Source of the DNA: Kocuria carniphila
Lineage (GTDB): Bacteria > Actinomycetota > Actinomycetes > Actinomycetales > Micrococcaceae
DNA: 40,329 bases
Direction of reading: 5' to 3'
NCBI RefSeq assembly: GCF_004136555.1
Contig: NZ_NOIT01000023.1
Span: 1-40,329 of the forward strand
Positions within the stretch are counted from its first letter, which is position 1. Each line of letters opens with the position of its first letter. Below the pieces are notes generated by a model. It was given only the letters and a program-made list of their open reading frames with translations, was not told the DNA's origin and searched no databases. Position numbers and translations under genes: made by a program. Positions 1 through 7,776 of the stretch are shown piece after piece.

Positions 1-11
1 CGCCGCGTGAG

Positions 12-716
12 CTACGCGGACATTTCACCTGAGGCAAGCACGAACACCATCCGGACATCTTGACATGAGGCAAGACGGGGCTTTTGTGCTGCGGGACGGG
101 TGAATGCGAGCCACATGGTCGGGATGACGCGCTGGTCGGTGTTCTCGCCCATGGCCATGCGATCGGTGAGTTGGCCGCTGTAGCTGGTGAGCATGAGTTG
201 GGTCATGTCTGCGGCGGGGATCGTGAACTCCAGGTGCTGACTTTCGGCCACGCGGCCCAGCGCGTTTTCAACGGCGCCGTAGAGCTTGGTGCGCATCGGA
301 CGGACGACGTCCCGGACCTCACTCGATCGGAAGGCCGCGAGGAACAGTTCGAGCCGGACGGCCTGCACGTTCATGTTGGAGGACTGGTCCGTGACCCCTT
401 CGATGATGCGGGTGACGATCTCCTCGGTATCCGCGTCCGAATCGAGCCACTGGTCCAGCTCCGAGTCGAGTCGATCAATCAAGCTGTCCACCAGGTTCTC
501 GAAGACCGCCACCGCCAGATCCAGCTTGGTCTCGAAGTTGGAGTAGAAGGCCCCGCGCGTGAATCCGGCGGCCGCGCACAGCTCGCCGATGGATGCGCCG
601 TCGATCCCTTTCTCCGCGAAAACCCCCGCCGACGACGTGATCAACCTGCGGCGCGTGGCCGTCCGGGACCGCTTGTCCGCGTCCTCGTCCGGTCCGTGTG
701 ATGTCTGGTCAGTCAC
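12..716 (-). CDS. TetR/AcrR family transcriptional repressor
   Basis: This is a 234-aa one-component regulator. The N-terminal helix-turn-helix is typical of TetR: a helix around TRRRLITSSAGVFAEKG, then ASIGELCAAAGFTRGAFYSNFETK, the recognition helix ending in the family's FYxxFxxK pattern. The remainder is a variable, mostly helical ligand-binding domain that does not reveal the inducer. I chose the GTG at 716 because GAGGGAG lies just upstream. An in-frame ATG at 749 would start inside an operator and lacks a ribosome site. The gene is divergent from the YhgE/Pip-type membrane gene, and two near-identical palindromes occupy the shared promoter. I infer that the protein represses itself and its neighbour, probably in response to a hydrophobic compound. 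The stop lies 11 bp from the window edge, so the gene is complete. Confidence 0.9.
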   Translation of the reverse strand: MTDQTSHGPDEDADKRSRTATRRRLITSSAGVFAEKGIDGASIGELCAAAGFTRGAFYSNFETKLDLAVAVFENLVDSLIDRLDSELDQWLDSDADTEEIVTRIIEGVTDQSSNMNVQAVRLELFLAAFRSSEVRDVVRPMRTKLYGAVENALGRVAESQHLEFTIPAADMTQLMLTSYSGQLTDRMAMGENTDQRVIPTMWLAFTRPAAQKPRLASCQDVRMVFVLASGEMSA

Positions 717-741
717 TTTTACTCGCTCCCTCTTGCCGTCT

Positions 742-791
742 CGATACATCAGTGTATCGTGAATGTGAAAACTCGATACAGCAATGTATCC
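742..791. promoter_or_regulatory. Twin TetR operator sites
   Basis: Two palindromes lie in the divergent gap: CGATACAtcagTGTATCG (742-759, perfect 7-bp arms) and CGATACAgcaaTGTATCC (774-791, one end mismatch). Their starts are 32 bp apart, about three helical turns, so two dimers could sit on the same face. The second site ends 20 bp before the ATG of the membrane protein gene. The local AT-richness fits promoter DNA. Assignment to the adjacent TetR protein is inference from position and symmetry. Confidence 0.8.
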
Positions 792-811
792 AAATCATAT
801 TCAGGGGAACT

Positions 812-2416
812 ATGGCAGACGGCAAACTAGGCGCGCGCGCCTCTCATCAAGCAGCGGGGCGGCAGCGCGGCCCGTTCTATTCGGCGACGTTCTGGGCGCT
901 TCCGGCCGTGGTCATCATGGTCTTGGCGGTCCTCGGAACGGCCCTGTATCTGGGTGGGCTGTCCAATCCGGCAGGTCACCTCAAGGACTTCCCGGTGGCC
1001 ATCGTCAATCAGGACCGCGGGGCGGACGTGCCGGGAGAGGGCGGTGGAACCGAGAAGCAGAATTACGGTCACCGCATCGAGGACGGTTTTGCATCCGAGG
1101 CGGGTAAGGATGAGCGGCTGGATCTGCGTCGGCTGGATTGGGATCAGGCGCAGGACCAATTGGAGCGCGGCGAGCTGTTCGGAGTGGTGGTCATCCCGGA
1201 GTCCTTCTCGGAGGACACGGTGAGCATGGTCAGGGGCTCTCTGACGCAGGAGTCTGCGGCTCGGCCGGAAATCACCCTGTACACGGACCCGCAGGCAGGT
1301 TCTCTCGGGACTCGGATCGCCACGGAGGCTGTGCAGCCGGGGCTGGAGCAAGCCAGCTCCACGATGGGTGAATCACTTGTGAAATCTGCGCAGTCCGCCC
1401 AGCAGCAGGCCTACGAGCAGGTGCTGTCGGAACTCGAATCGCAGCAGGATCAGCAGTCCGAAGAACTGGCCCGGTCGGCTGCGCAGGGCGGTCCTGCCGT
1501 GCAGCAGTTCGCGCAGCAACTTCAGGAAGCCCAGGCCAACACTCCCAAGCAGGTGGCGGATCAACTAGCACCCAAGGTCAGCTCCGTCTCAACGGATCTG
1601 TTGCGGGATCCGGTGAACGTGGACACCAAGCCCTATCAAGAGCTTGAAGAGGGCACAGCGTTGGGGATGGGCGCGTTCTACTACGCGATTATCCTGCTGG
1701 TGATCGGTCTCTCCGGGTCCATCGCCGTCAATGTTCTGATGGATGCCCGCATGGGCATGGCGCCGTTCGAAATGGGTCCGCTGTTCCGAGACTTGCCGCG
1801 CGTGGGTCTTCCGCGGTGGTTGAACTTCCTGATCAAGTGGGGCCTGTTCACCGTGGCAGCAGGACCCACCTCAGCCCTGATGCTGTGGGTCGCCGCAGGC
1901 GTGGGCATGCCGGTGCCGCATGGCCTGGCGCTGTTCTTCGCGGGCTGGCTGTCGCTGTCCGCAGTCTCTGCCGTGGTGTTCGCGCTCATCACACTGGGCG
2001 GCTCGGCAGGCATGTTGATCTCGATGGTCTACCTGGTGTTCATGGGGCTGCCGACCGCGGGCGCCGTGGTGCCGTTGCAGGCGGTGCCGGACTTCTTCCG
2101 GATCATCGCCCCCATTGAGCCGCTGCATCACATCTTCATGATGGTGCGATCGCTTCTGTACTTCGACGCCAATGCGGATGCCGGGTTGCGGTCGGGGCTG
2201 ATCGGGATCTCTCTGATCCTGCTCGTCGCCGTTGTTGTGGCACTGATGGCGGGGTGCGCCTATGACCGCAAGTTTGGTCACCGCGGTTCTCGCGGGCCCG
2301 GCAAGCATTCTGCGGGCCACGGGGAGTCGCAGGCCACAGATGCTGCGGAAGCTGGAGGTCAGCCGGTGGTGAAGAGTGGGGAAAACCTCAATGCAGTGGT
2401 GGGCTCCGGACTTTAG
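812..2416 (+). CDS. YhgE/Pip-family membrane protein (ABC-2 type, putative efflux)
   Basis: A 534-aa membrane protein. An N-terminal transmembrane helix (ATFWALPAVVIMVLAVLGTALYLGG) is followed by the family hallmark FPVAIVNQDRGADV, then a long Gln-rich extracytoplasmic stretch with coiled-coil character (about residues 185-270). Five or six C-terminal transmembrane segments begin at GMGAFYYAIILLVIG. This is the architecture of YhgE/Pip proteins, relatives of ABC-2 permeases first known as phage infection protein. Their substrate is not established. I chose the ATG at 812, preceded by AGGGG, over upstream in-frame starts that would overlap the operators and the divergent TetR gene. Regulation by the TetR neighbour is likely. 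No ATP-binding subunit is encoded nearby, so transport energetics cannot be read from this locus. Confidence 0.85.
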   Translation: MADGKLGARASHQAAGRQRGPFYSATFWALPAVVIMVLAVLGTALYLGGLSNPAGHLKDFPVAIVNQDRGADVPGEGGGTEKQNYGHRIEDGFASEAGKDERLDLRRLDWDQAQDQLERGELFGVVVIPESFSEDTVSMVRGSLTQESAARPEITLYTDPQAGSLGTRIATEAVQPGLEQASSTMGESLVKSAQSAQQQAYEQVLSELESQQDQQSEELARSAAQGGPAVQQFAQQLQEAQANTPKQVADQLAPKVSSVSTDLLRDPVNVDTKPYQELEEGTALGMGAFYYAIILLVIGLSGSIAVNVLMDARMGMAPFEMGPLFRDLPRVGLPRWLNFLIKWGLFTVAAGPTSALMLWVAAGVGMPVPHGLALFFAGWLSLSAVSAVVFALITLGGSAGMLISMVYLVFMGLPTAGAVVPLQAVPDFFRIIAPIEPLHHIFMMVRSLLYFDANADAGLRSGLIGISLILLVAVVVALMAGCAYDRKFGHRGSRGPGKHSAGHGESQATDAAEAGGQPVVKSGENLNAVVGSGL

Positions 2417-2482
2417 GCTGGAGCTAACGGGAAACCCCCGCACCCTCCACCGCCGGTGGATCACAACCTTGACGGAGATGCC

Positions 2483-2938
2483 ATGAGTTACGAACCGCAG
2501 CAACCTCGCCCGGACTACCGCTCCGGCGGTGCCGGCGGCTACGACAACTACGACACCCACCGCCGGACCGGTTCCAGCGGTCCTCAGAACGATGAAAAGA
2601 CCGTGGCCATCCTGACGCACCTGTCGGGACCCATTGCCGCCATCATCTCGGTGGGTTGGCTGGGCTTCCTGGGCCCGTTGATCGTGTGGTTCATCTACAA
2701 TGACAAGAGCCCGTTCCTGCGTGCCGCATCCGCCGGCGCGTTCAACTTCAACGTGACCCTGTGGATCATCAACGTGATCGGTTGGATCTGCATCTTCACG
2801 GTCATTCTGATCCCGGTTGGATTCATCTTGATCGCCGCCTACTGGGTGTTGCTCCTGGTCTGCCATATCGTGGCCGCCGTTCGTGCCAACAACGGTGAGG
2901 TCTACCGCTACCCGATGCAGTTGCCCATCCTGCGCTGA
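2483..2938 (+). CDS. DUF4870 domain small membrane protein
   Basis: A 151-aa protein with a hydrophilic, Pro/Gly/Tyr-rich N-terminus (first about 45 residues), then ILTHLSGPIAAIISVGWLGFLGPLIVWFI, the motif SPFLRAASAGAFNFNVTL and two further hydrophobic helices. This is the DUF4870 (Tic20-like) layout: first helix, a short loop with charged Lys/Arg-Phe-Leu, then a hairpin of two helices. The function of the family is unknown. Start at ATG 2483 after ACGGAGATGCC. It follows the YhgE-like gene by 66 bp and is closed by a strong terminator, so it may be the last gene of that transcript or have its own promoter. Confidence 0.85.
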   Translation: MSYEPQQPRPDYRSGGAGGYDNYDTHRRTGSSGPQNDEKTVAILTHLSGPIAAIISVGWLGFLGPLIVWFIYNDKSPFLRAASAGAFNFNVTLWIINVIGWICIFTVILIPVGFILIAAYWVLLLVCHIVAAVRANNGEVYRYPMQLPILR

Positions 2939-2980
2939 GTGTGGTGAGCGGCGGCTTGTTGGCCGTAGCTCTGAGACATC

Positions 2981-3015
2981 AAAAAGCCACTCCGGTTCAA
3001 CCGGAGTGGCTTTTT
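2981..3015 (+). terminator. Rho-independent terminator after DUF4870 gene
   Basis: A perfect 15-bp stem (AAAAAGCCACTCCGG / CCGGAGTGGCTTTTT) with a 5-nt loop TTCAA, ending in a run of five T. It can act in both directions. It separates the first block from the 5-oxoproline cluster. Confidence 0.93.
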
Positions 3016-3139
3016 CGTGCCCGTGATCTTGAGGGTGGCCGAGGGATGCCCGAATTCAGCTTCGACGGTTGCCAGGGTGCGATTCAGCGGGCGGGGGCTC
3101 CACGCAGCAGTGCAGCCCTCCGTTCGAGTGGCGGCCAAG

Positions 3140-3184
3140 TTGTTGAACAATCCCTTGCTCGAATTGTTGAACAACCTGTAGTCT
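3140..3184 (+). promoter_or_regulatory. FadR-type operator pair and candidate promoter of the NRAMP-like/DUF1445 operon
   Basis: Two exact copies of TTGTTGAACAA lie at 3140-3150 and 3164-3174, 24 bp apart. They match the FadR-family (GntR/FCD) consensus TNGTNNNACNA. A plausible promoter is TTGCTC (3155-3160), 18-bp spacer, TAGTCT (3179-3184), which places the second operator between -35 and -10. The same palindrome recurs upstream of pxpA at 10210-10220. Binding by the GntR protein at 5309-6016 is inferred; the promoter hexamers are weak evidence on their own. Confidence 0.7.
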
Positions 3185-3238
3185 TCCGGCAACACGTCAA
3201 TCTGTGACCCCAGTCACCCCGACCCATCGGATGAAGAC

Positions 3239-4498
3239 ATGTCGACAGCAGCACCCCGGTCCGGGCAGCCCGACCAGCCCTCTCAATCCGGTGGCGAGCC
3301 GGTCAAGACGAACTCCGGCGGCCACCGCACCGCGCTGCTCGGTGCCATGTTCCTCATGGCCACCAGCGCCATCGGCCCCGGATTCATCACCCAGACCACC
3401 GTGTTCACGGTCCAGCTCGGAGCGGCGTTCGCGTTTGCGATTCTGGTGTCCATCCTGGTGGACATTGCCGTGCAGCTGAACGTCTGGCGGGTCATTGGCA
3501 TCTCCGGTCAACGCGCGCAGGAACTCGGCAGCAAGGTCCTCCCGGGCGCGGGCATTGCGCTGGCGGCGCTGGTGTTCGTGGGTGGAGCCGTGTTCAATAT
3601 CGGCAACATTGCCGGAACCGGGCTCGGACTCAATGCGATGCTCGGGCTGGATCCGAAGATCGGCGGCGGCATTTCCGCTGCCATCGCGATCCTCATCTTC
3701 CTCTCCAAGCGAGCCGGCATGGCGCTCGACCGGATCGTGGTGTTGCTGGGCGCCGTCATGATCCTGTTGATGCTCTATGTGGCCATCGTTGCTGCCCCTC
3801 CCGTGGGTGTGGCGCTCAAGAATACGGTGCTCCCCGAGGAAATCGACTTCCTGGTGATCACCACGTTGATCGGCGGCACCGTGGGTGGCTACATCACCTA
3901 CTCCGGTGCGCACCGCATGATCGATTCCGGTGTGAGCGGTGTGGAAAACGTCAAGCAGATCAGTCGGAGCTCCGTTCTGGGCATCCTGGTCACATGCATC
4001 ATGCGTGTGCTGTTGTTCCTGGCGATCTTCGGCGTGGTGGCCGGGGGAGTGGCACTGACCAGCGACAACATGGCCGCCGAAGCATTCGGTGCAGCCGCCG
4101 GAGAGATCGGCGTGCGGATCTTCGGTGTGGTGCTGTGGGCCGCTGCTCTGACCTCCGTGATCGGTGCGGCCTTCACCTCCATTTCCTTCGTGACCAAGTC
4201 CTCCGGCAGTCCGCGCACCAGGAACCTGCTCACGGTCGCCTTCATCTTCGTGTGCGCCGTGGTCTATTTGTTCCTCGGCCAGGCTCCGCAGACTCTCCTG
4301 ATCTTTGCGGGAGCGTTCAACGGGCTGATCCTGCCGTTCGGTTTCGCGATCCTGCTGTGGGTGGCCTGGCGCCGTCGAGACCTGCTGCACGGATACGTCT
4401 ATCCCAAGTGGCTGCTGATCATCGGTGTGCTCGCATGGTTGCTGACCCTGTTCCTCGGGTGGAGCTCCCTGGCCGGTCTCACCAAGTTGTGGAGCTGA
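3239..4498 (+). CDS. NRAMP-family-like transporter (YcsG type)
   Basis: A 419-aa integral membrane protein with about 11 hydrophobic segments and NRAMP-like spacing, comparable to YcsG next to the pxp (ycsF-kipIA) genes of Bacillus subtilis. The metal-binding signatures of true NRAMP transporters are absent. In place of DPGN in the first helix it has IGPGFITQ (residues 45-52). Where helix 6 normally carries MPH it has GGTVGGYITYSGAHR (212-226). This argues against Mn/Fe transport and fits an organic substrate such as 5-oxoproline or an amino acid, which is inference from context. The ATG at 3239 is the first in frame and has only a weak purine-rich leader. The gene lies 5 bp upstream of the DUF1445 gene and shares its operator-bearing promoter. 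Confidence 0.85.
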   Translation: MSTAAPRSGQPDQPSQSGGEPVKTNSGGHRTALLGAMFLMATSAIGPGFITQTTVFTVQLGAAFAFAILVSILVDIAVQLNVWRVIGISGQRAQELGSKVLPGAGIALAALVFVGGAVFNIGNIAGTGLGLNAMLGLDPKIGGGISAAIAILIFLSKRAGMALDRIVVLLGAVMILLMLYVAIVAAPPVGVALKNTVLPEEIDFLVITTLIGGTVGGYITYSGAHRMIDSGVSGVENVKQISRSSVLGILVTCIMRVLLFLAIFGVVAGGVALTSDNMAAEAFGAAAGEIGVRIFGVVLWAAALTSVIGAAFTSISFVTKSSGSPRTRNLLTVAFIFVCAVVYLFLGQAPQTLLIFAGAFNGLILPFGFAILLWVAWRRRDLLHGYVYPKWLLIIGVLAWLLTLFLGWSSLAGLTKLWS

Positions 4499-4503
4499 CG
4501 GAC

Positions 4504-5304
4504 ATGAAAACCACGGACCACGTAGACCTGGCACGTCTCACACCCCGAGAGGCCAGGGAACGATTCCGCCGCGGCCTGCTGCGTCCCACGTCCGGAATCT
4601 CCGCCGGATACGCGCAGGCCAACCTCATCATCGTTCCGCGTGAACTTGCTTTCGACGTGCTCTTGTTCGCCCAACGCAACCCCAAACCGTGCCCCGTCCT
4701 CGGCGTGCTGGACGCGGGGGAGACCACCGGCGAACTTCTCAAAGACGGCGACATCCGCACGGACCTCCCGCAGTACGTGGTCTACGAGAACGGCCAGGAA
4801 ATCGCTCGCCCCACAGACATCACCGAGTACTGGCGCGACGACCTGGTCACCTTCATGGTGGGCTGTTCCTTCACGTTCGAGGACGCCCTGCTGAACAACG
4901 GCATTCGCATGGCCCACAACGATCAGGGCGTGAACGTCCCCATGTATCGCACCAACCGCCGCTGCGCATCGGCAGGATCCTTGTCCGGGCCGCTCGTGGT
5001 CTCGATGCGTCCCGTGCCAGCGTCCCAGGTGGCCGACGCCGTTCGTGTCACTTCCCGCTATCCCGCCGTCCACGGGGCTCCCGTGCACGTGGGCAACCCC
5101 GAGGAGCTGGGAATCAACGACATCAACCAGCCGGATTTCGGCGACCCCGTCCGGATCGAGCCGGGTCACATCCCCGTTTTCTGGGCGTGCGGTGTGACAC
5201 CGCAGGCGGCCGTGATGGAATGCCGGCCGCAGTTCGCGATTTCTCACGCACCGGGGCACATGCTCATCACGGACGCCAAGGACTCCGACTACCAGGTGCC
5301 CTGA
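4504..5304 (+). CDS. DUF1445 / D-glutamate cyclase family protein (putative hydro-lyase, YcsI-like)
   Basis: A 266-aa protein of the PF07286 family, usually annotated as putative hydro-lyase and related to part of the mammalian D-glutamate cyclase. Recognisable family segments are FRRGLLRPTSGISAGYAQANL near the N-terminus, FMVGCSFTFEDALL and the Asn/His/Asp-rich region NNGIRMAHNDQGVNVPMYRTN in the middle, and HIPVFWACGVTPQAAVM near the C-terminus. In Bacillus the homologue ycsI also lies in the 5-oxoprolinase operon. Interconversion of glutamate and 5-oxoproline, or a related hydration, is a reasonable guess but unproven. The start at ATG 4504 is 5 bp after the transporter stop, so co-translation is likely. 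The stop is only 4 bp from that of the convergent GntR gene. Confidence 0.85.
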   Translation: MKTTDHVDLARLTPREARERFRRGLLRPTSGISAGYAQANLIIVPRELAFDVLLFAQRNPKPCPVLGVLDAGETTGELLKDGDIRTDLPQYVVYENGQEIARPTDITEYWRDDLVTFMVGCSFTFEDALLNNGIRMAHNDQGVNVPMYRTNRRCASAGSLSGPLVVSMRPVPASQVADAVRVTSRYPAVHGAPVHVGNPEELGINDINQPDFGDPVRIEPGHIPVFWACGVTPQAAVMECRPQFAISHAPGHMLITDAKDSDYQVP

Positions 5305-5308
5305 ACCG

Positions 5309-6016
5309 CTATTCCACGTGGTCCAACAACTGTGCTTCCGCGAAACTCAGATACTCCCGCAGTGATTCGGCAGCCCGTTCGCGTTCACCGGCCTCCAGCA
5401 GCCGCAGCAGTTCGGCGTTGCGGTCCACGTAGTCCCCGTGGAAACCGGGATCCGTGGACATCGAGTGGAACATGAGCCGCATGCGCGCCAGCAACCGGTC
5501 CATGGTCGTGACCAGGGTGTCCGAACCGGTCAGATCCATGAGCCCGCGGTGGAAACGCTGATTGGCGTCAGCCATGCCCATAATGTCCCCGGCCGCACGA
5601 GCAGCCCGAGCCGCCTCGATCACAGACCACAACCCCGTGAGCACCTGCTCCGAACAGGAGCCCCACAACACCGCCCCCGGCTCGATGATCCGCCGCGCGT
5701 TGTAAATCTCCCGCACATCGCCGGCAGTCGGATGTGCGACGAAGACCCCGCGATTGGGCACGCGATCAACCAGCGACTCCTCCGCCAGCATTGTGAACGC
5801 CTCGCGCAGCGTGTTCCGCGAAACGCCCAGTTCCTGGGCAATGACGTGTTCCGACAGCTTGGTCCCGGGGGCCAAATGCCCTCCGGAAATGCGCTCGCGC
5901 AGCCGGCCTGCCGCGAGTGCGCGCGCCTGCGCGCGGTGCGCACCGAGCGGCGTCGGCGGGCCGTGGACGGGGGCAACCGGTGCCGAGGGGGGTTCGAGTG
6001 CGAAGTTACTGGTCAC
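5309..6016 (-). CDS. GntR family regulator, FadR subfamily (FCD domain)
   Basis: A 235-aa repressor-type protein. After a Pro/Ala-rich tail of about 30 residues comes the winged helix: LRERISGGHLAPGTKLSEHVIAQ, recognition helix LGVSRNTLREAF, and wing RVPNRGVFV. The all-helical FCD ligand domain follows, with IYNARRIIEPGAV, a metal-ligand-type pattern NQRFHRGL and further histidines near HSMSTDPGFHGDY. The start is ATG 6016. It is the last gene of the leftward pxpA-pxpBC-BC/BCCP run, 20 bp after the biotin carboxylase stop. FadR-type proteins bind TNGTNNNACNA, and exactly such palindromes stand at 3140, 3164 and 10210, the two outer promoters of this cluster. I infer it controls the whole cluster with 5-oxoproline or a product as effector. 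Confidence 0.9.
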   Translation of the reverse strand: MTSNFALEPPSAPVAPVHGPPTPLGAHRAQARALAAGRLRERISGGHLAPGTKLSEHVIAQELGVSRNTLREAFTMLAEESLVDRVPNRGVFVAHPTAGDVREIYNARRIIEPGAVLWGSCSEQVLTGLWSVIEAARAARAAGDIMGMADANQRFHRGLMDLTGSDTLVTTMDRLLARMRLMFHSMSTDPGFHGDYVDRNAELLRLLEAGERERAAESLREYLSFAEAQLLDHVE

Positions 6017-6036
6017 CGGCCCATCCTCTCACCGCG

Positions 6037-7776
6037 CTAGGCGATCTCGCCCAGCGCCTGCCCCTTGCGGACGGCATCGCCCTCGTTCGGCTCGCCACGA
6101 GTCAATGTGCCGGAGCGATGCGCGCGCACGGGAGTCTCCATCTTCATGGCCTCGAGCACGAGCACGGTGTCGCCCTCGCTAATGTTCGCGCCGTCCTCCG
6201 CCGCCCACTTCACGACCGTCCCGTCCATGGGCGCGGCCAGCGTGGTGTCCGAGGCTCCATGTGCGGTCGACGCCGCCACCGCCTCACCGCCCGCGCCAGC
6301 ACCACCGCCGTGCAGCAGCGCCTCCACCATGGCGGTGGGGAGTCCGAGCTGCACGGCCTTACCGTCGAGATCCACGGTCAGGGTGGTGCGCTCGGCGGCG
6401 CCGGAGGTCACGTACGGGGACGCCTCCAGCTGCTGCGTGAACGCATCCTCGATCCACGTGGTGTACACGCCCAGCTCATCGGGAGAGGTGAAATCGAGGT
6501 GCTCCACCACCGCGCGGTGGAACGGTGCCACCGTGGGCAATCCCTTGATGCTCAGCTCCGCCAGGGCAGCCCGGGAGCGCCGCAGTGCCTGCTGCCGGTC
6601 CTGACCCCAGACAATGAGTTTGGCCAGCATCGAGTCGTAATGGGGCGGCACCACGGAGCCGGAACGGACACCGGTGTCCACCCGGATTCCCGCGCCGGTG
6701 GGAGTCTGGAAGACCTCCACGGTCCCGGGCGTCGGCAAGAATCCCAGTGCCGGATCCTCCGCGTTGAGCCGGAATTCAAAGGCGTGCCCGCGCGGTGCGG
6801 GGTCCTCGGTGATGCTCAGGGCCTGCCCGTCGGCCACGCGGAACTGCTCGCGCACGAGGTCCACCCCGGTGGTCTCCTCGGTCACGGGGTGTTCCACTTG
6901 CAAGCGCGTGTTGACCTCCAGGAACGAGATCAGCCCGTCCGGAGCCACCAGGTACTCGACCGTGCCCGCGCTCGTGTAGCCGGCCTCGCGACAGATGTCC
7001 CGGGCCGATTCGTGAATGGTCCTCCGCTGCTCATCGCTCAAGAACGGCGCCGGAGCCTCTTCCACGAGCTTCTGGTTGCGCCGCTGCAGCGAGCAGTCGC
7101 GGGTGCCCACCACGGTCACGTTGCCGTGGGTGTCCGCAATGACCTGGGCCTCCACATGGCGCGGCTTGTCGAGGAAGCGCTCCACAAAGCATTCACCCCG
7201 TCCGAACGCGGACGTCGCTTCGCGCACCGCTGCGTCGAACGCTGACTCGACCTCGTCCATGGTGCGTGCAATGCGCATCCCACGGCCACCGCCGCCGAAG
7301 GCCGCCTTGATGGCGATCGGCAATCCGTGTTCCTCGGCGAACGAGCGCGCCGCGGTTGCGTCCTCGACGGGCCCGTCCGTGCCCGGCACCAAGGGGGCGC
7401 CGGTGCGAACGGCGATCTCGCGAGCCGTCACCTTGTTGCCGAGGGTGCGGATGACCTCGGCGGACGGGCCGATCCAGGTGAGGCCGGCGTCGGACACGGC
7501 CTGGGCGAAGTCCGCGTTCTCGGACAGGAACCCGTAGCCGGGGTGCACGGCGTCCGCATTCGCGCGGTCGGCCACGTCGAGCAGAGCCTCGATCTTGAGA
7601 TAGGTGTCCGCGGAGGATGAGCCGGGCAGGGCGTAGGCCTCGTCGGCCATGCGCACGTGGACGGAATCGGCGTCGGGTTCGGAGTAGACGGCCACCGAGG
7701 TCAGCCCCGCATCCGTGCAGGCCCGGGCAATGCGGACCGCGATTTCACCGCGGTTGGCGATCAAGACCTTTTTCAT
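6037..7776 (-). CDS. Biotin carboxylase with fused BCCP domain
   Basis: A 579-aa protein. Residues 1-445 form the biotin carboxylase: [18 protein letters not shown] at the N-terminus, [10 protein letters not shown] (78-87), the ATP-grasp glycine loop [10 protein letters not shown] (160-169), and [14 protein letters not shown] (287-300) carrying metal and catalytic residues. A Gly/Ala-rich linker (490-510) leads to a biotinyl carrier domain with biotin attachment at Lys545 in EAMKMET. This layout matches acyl-CoA carboxylase alpha subunits, but no acyl-CoA carboxyltransferase beta gene is present. Upstream and overlapping by 4 bp is the KipI-KipA/PxpBC fusion, whose domains are related to the carboxyltransferase part of urea carboxylase. 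I infer that this subunit works with PxpBC in 5-oxoproline use rather than in fatty acid synthesis. Confidence 0.9.
   Translation of the reverse strand: MKKVLIANRGEIAVRIARACTDAGLTSVAVYSEPDADSVHVRMADEAYALPGSSSADTYLKIEALLDVADRANADAVHPGYGFLSENADFAQAVSDAGLTWIGPSAEVIRTLGNKVTAREIAVRTGAPLVPGTDGPVEDATAARSFAEEHGLPIAIKAAFGGGGRGMRIARTMDEVESAFDAAVREATSAFGRGECFVERFLDKPRHVEAQVIADTHGNVTVVGTRDCSLQRRNQKLVEEAPAPFLSDEQRRTIHESARDICREAGYTSAGTVEYLVAPDGLISFLEVNTRLQVEHPVTEETTGVDLVREQFRVADGQALSITEDPAPRGHAFEFRLNAEDPALGFLPTPGTVEVFQTPTGAGIRVDTGVRSGSVVPPHYDSMLAKLIVWGQDRQQALRRSRAALAELSIKGLPTVAPFHRAVVEHLDFTSPDELGVYTTWIEDAFTQQLEASPYVTSGAAERTTLTVDLDGKAVQLGLPTAMVEALLHGGGAGAGGEAVAASTAHGASDTTLAAPMDGTVVKWAAEDGANISEGDTVLVLEAMKMETPVRAHRSGTLTRGEPNEGDAVRKGQALGEIA

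Noticed and set aside
3197-4534. Long open frame (445 codons) on the minus strand opposite the NRAMP-like gene
   Set aside because: His/Gln/Asp-rich composition typical of antisense of a hydrophobic high-GC gene; no ribosome site or domain.
5917-7245. Open frame of 442 codons on the plus strand opposite the biotin carboxylase
   Set aside because: Arg/Gly/His-rich shadow of a clearly real gene; no recognisable domain.
6037-7776. Biotin carboxylase-BCCP as the housekeeping acetyl/propionyl-CoA carboxylase alpha subunit
   Set aside because: No beta subunit or Maf-like gene adjacent, and 4-bp coupling to pxpBC favours a role in that pathway; not excluded entirely.
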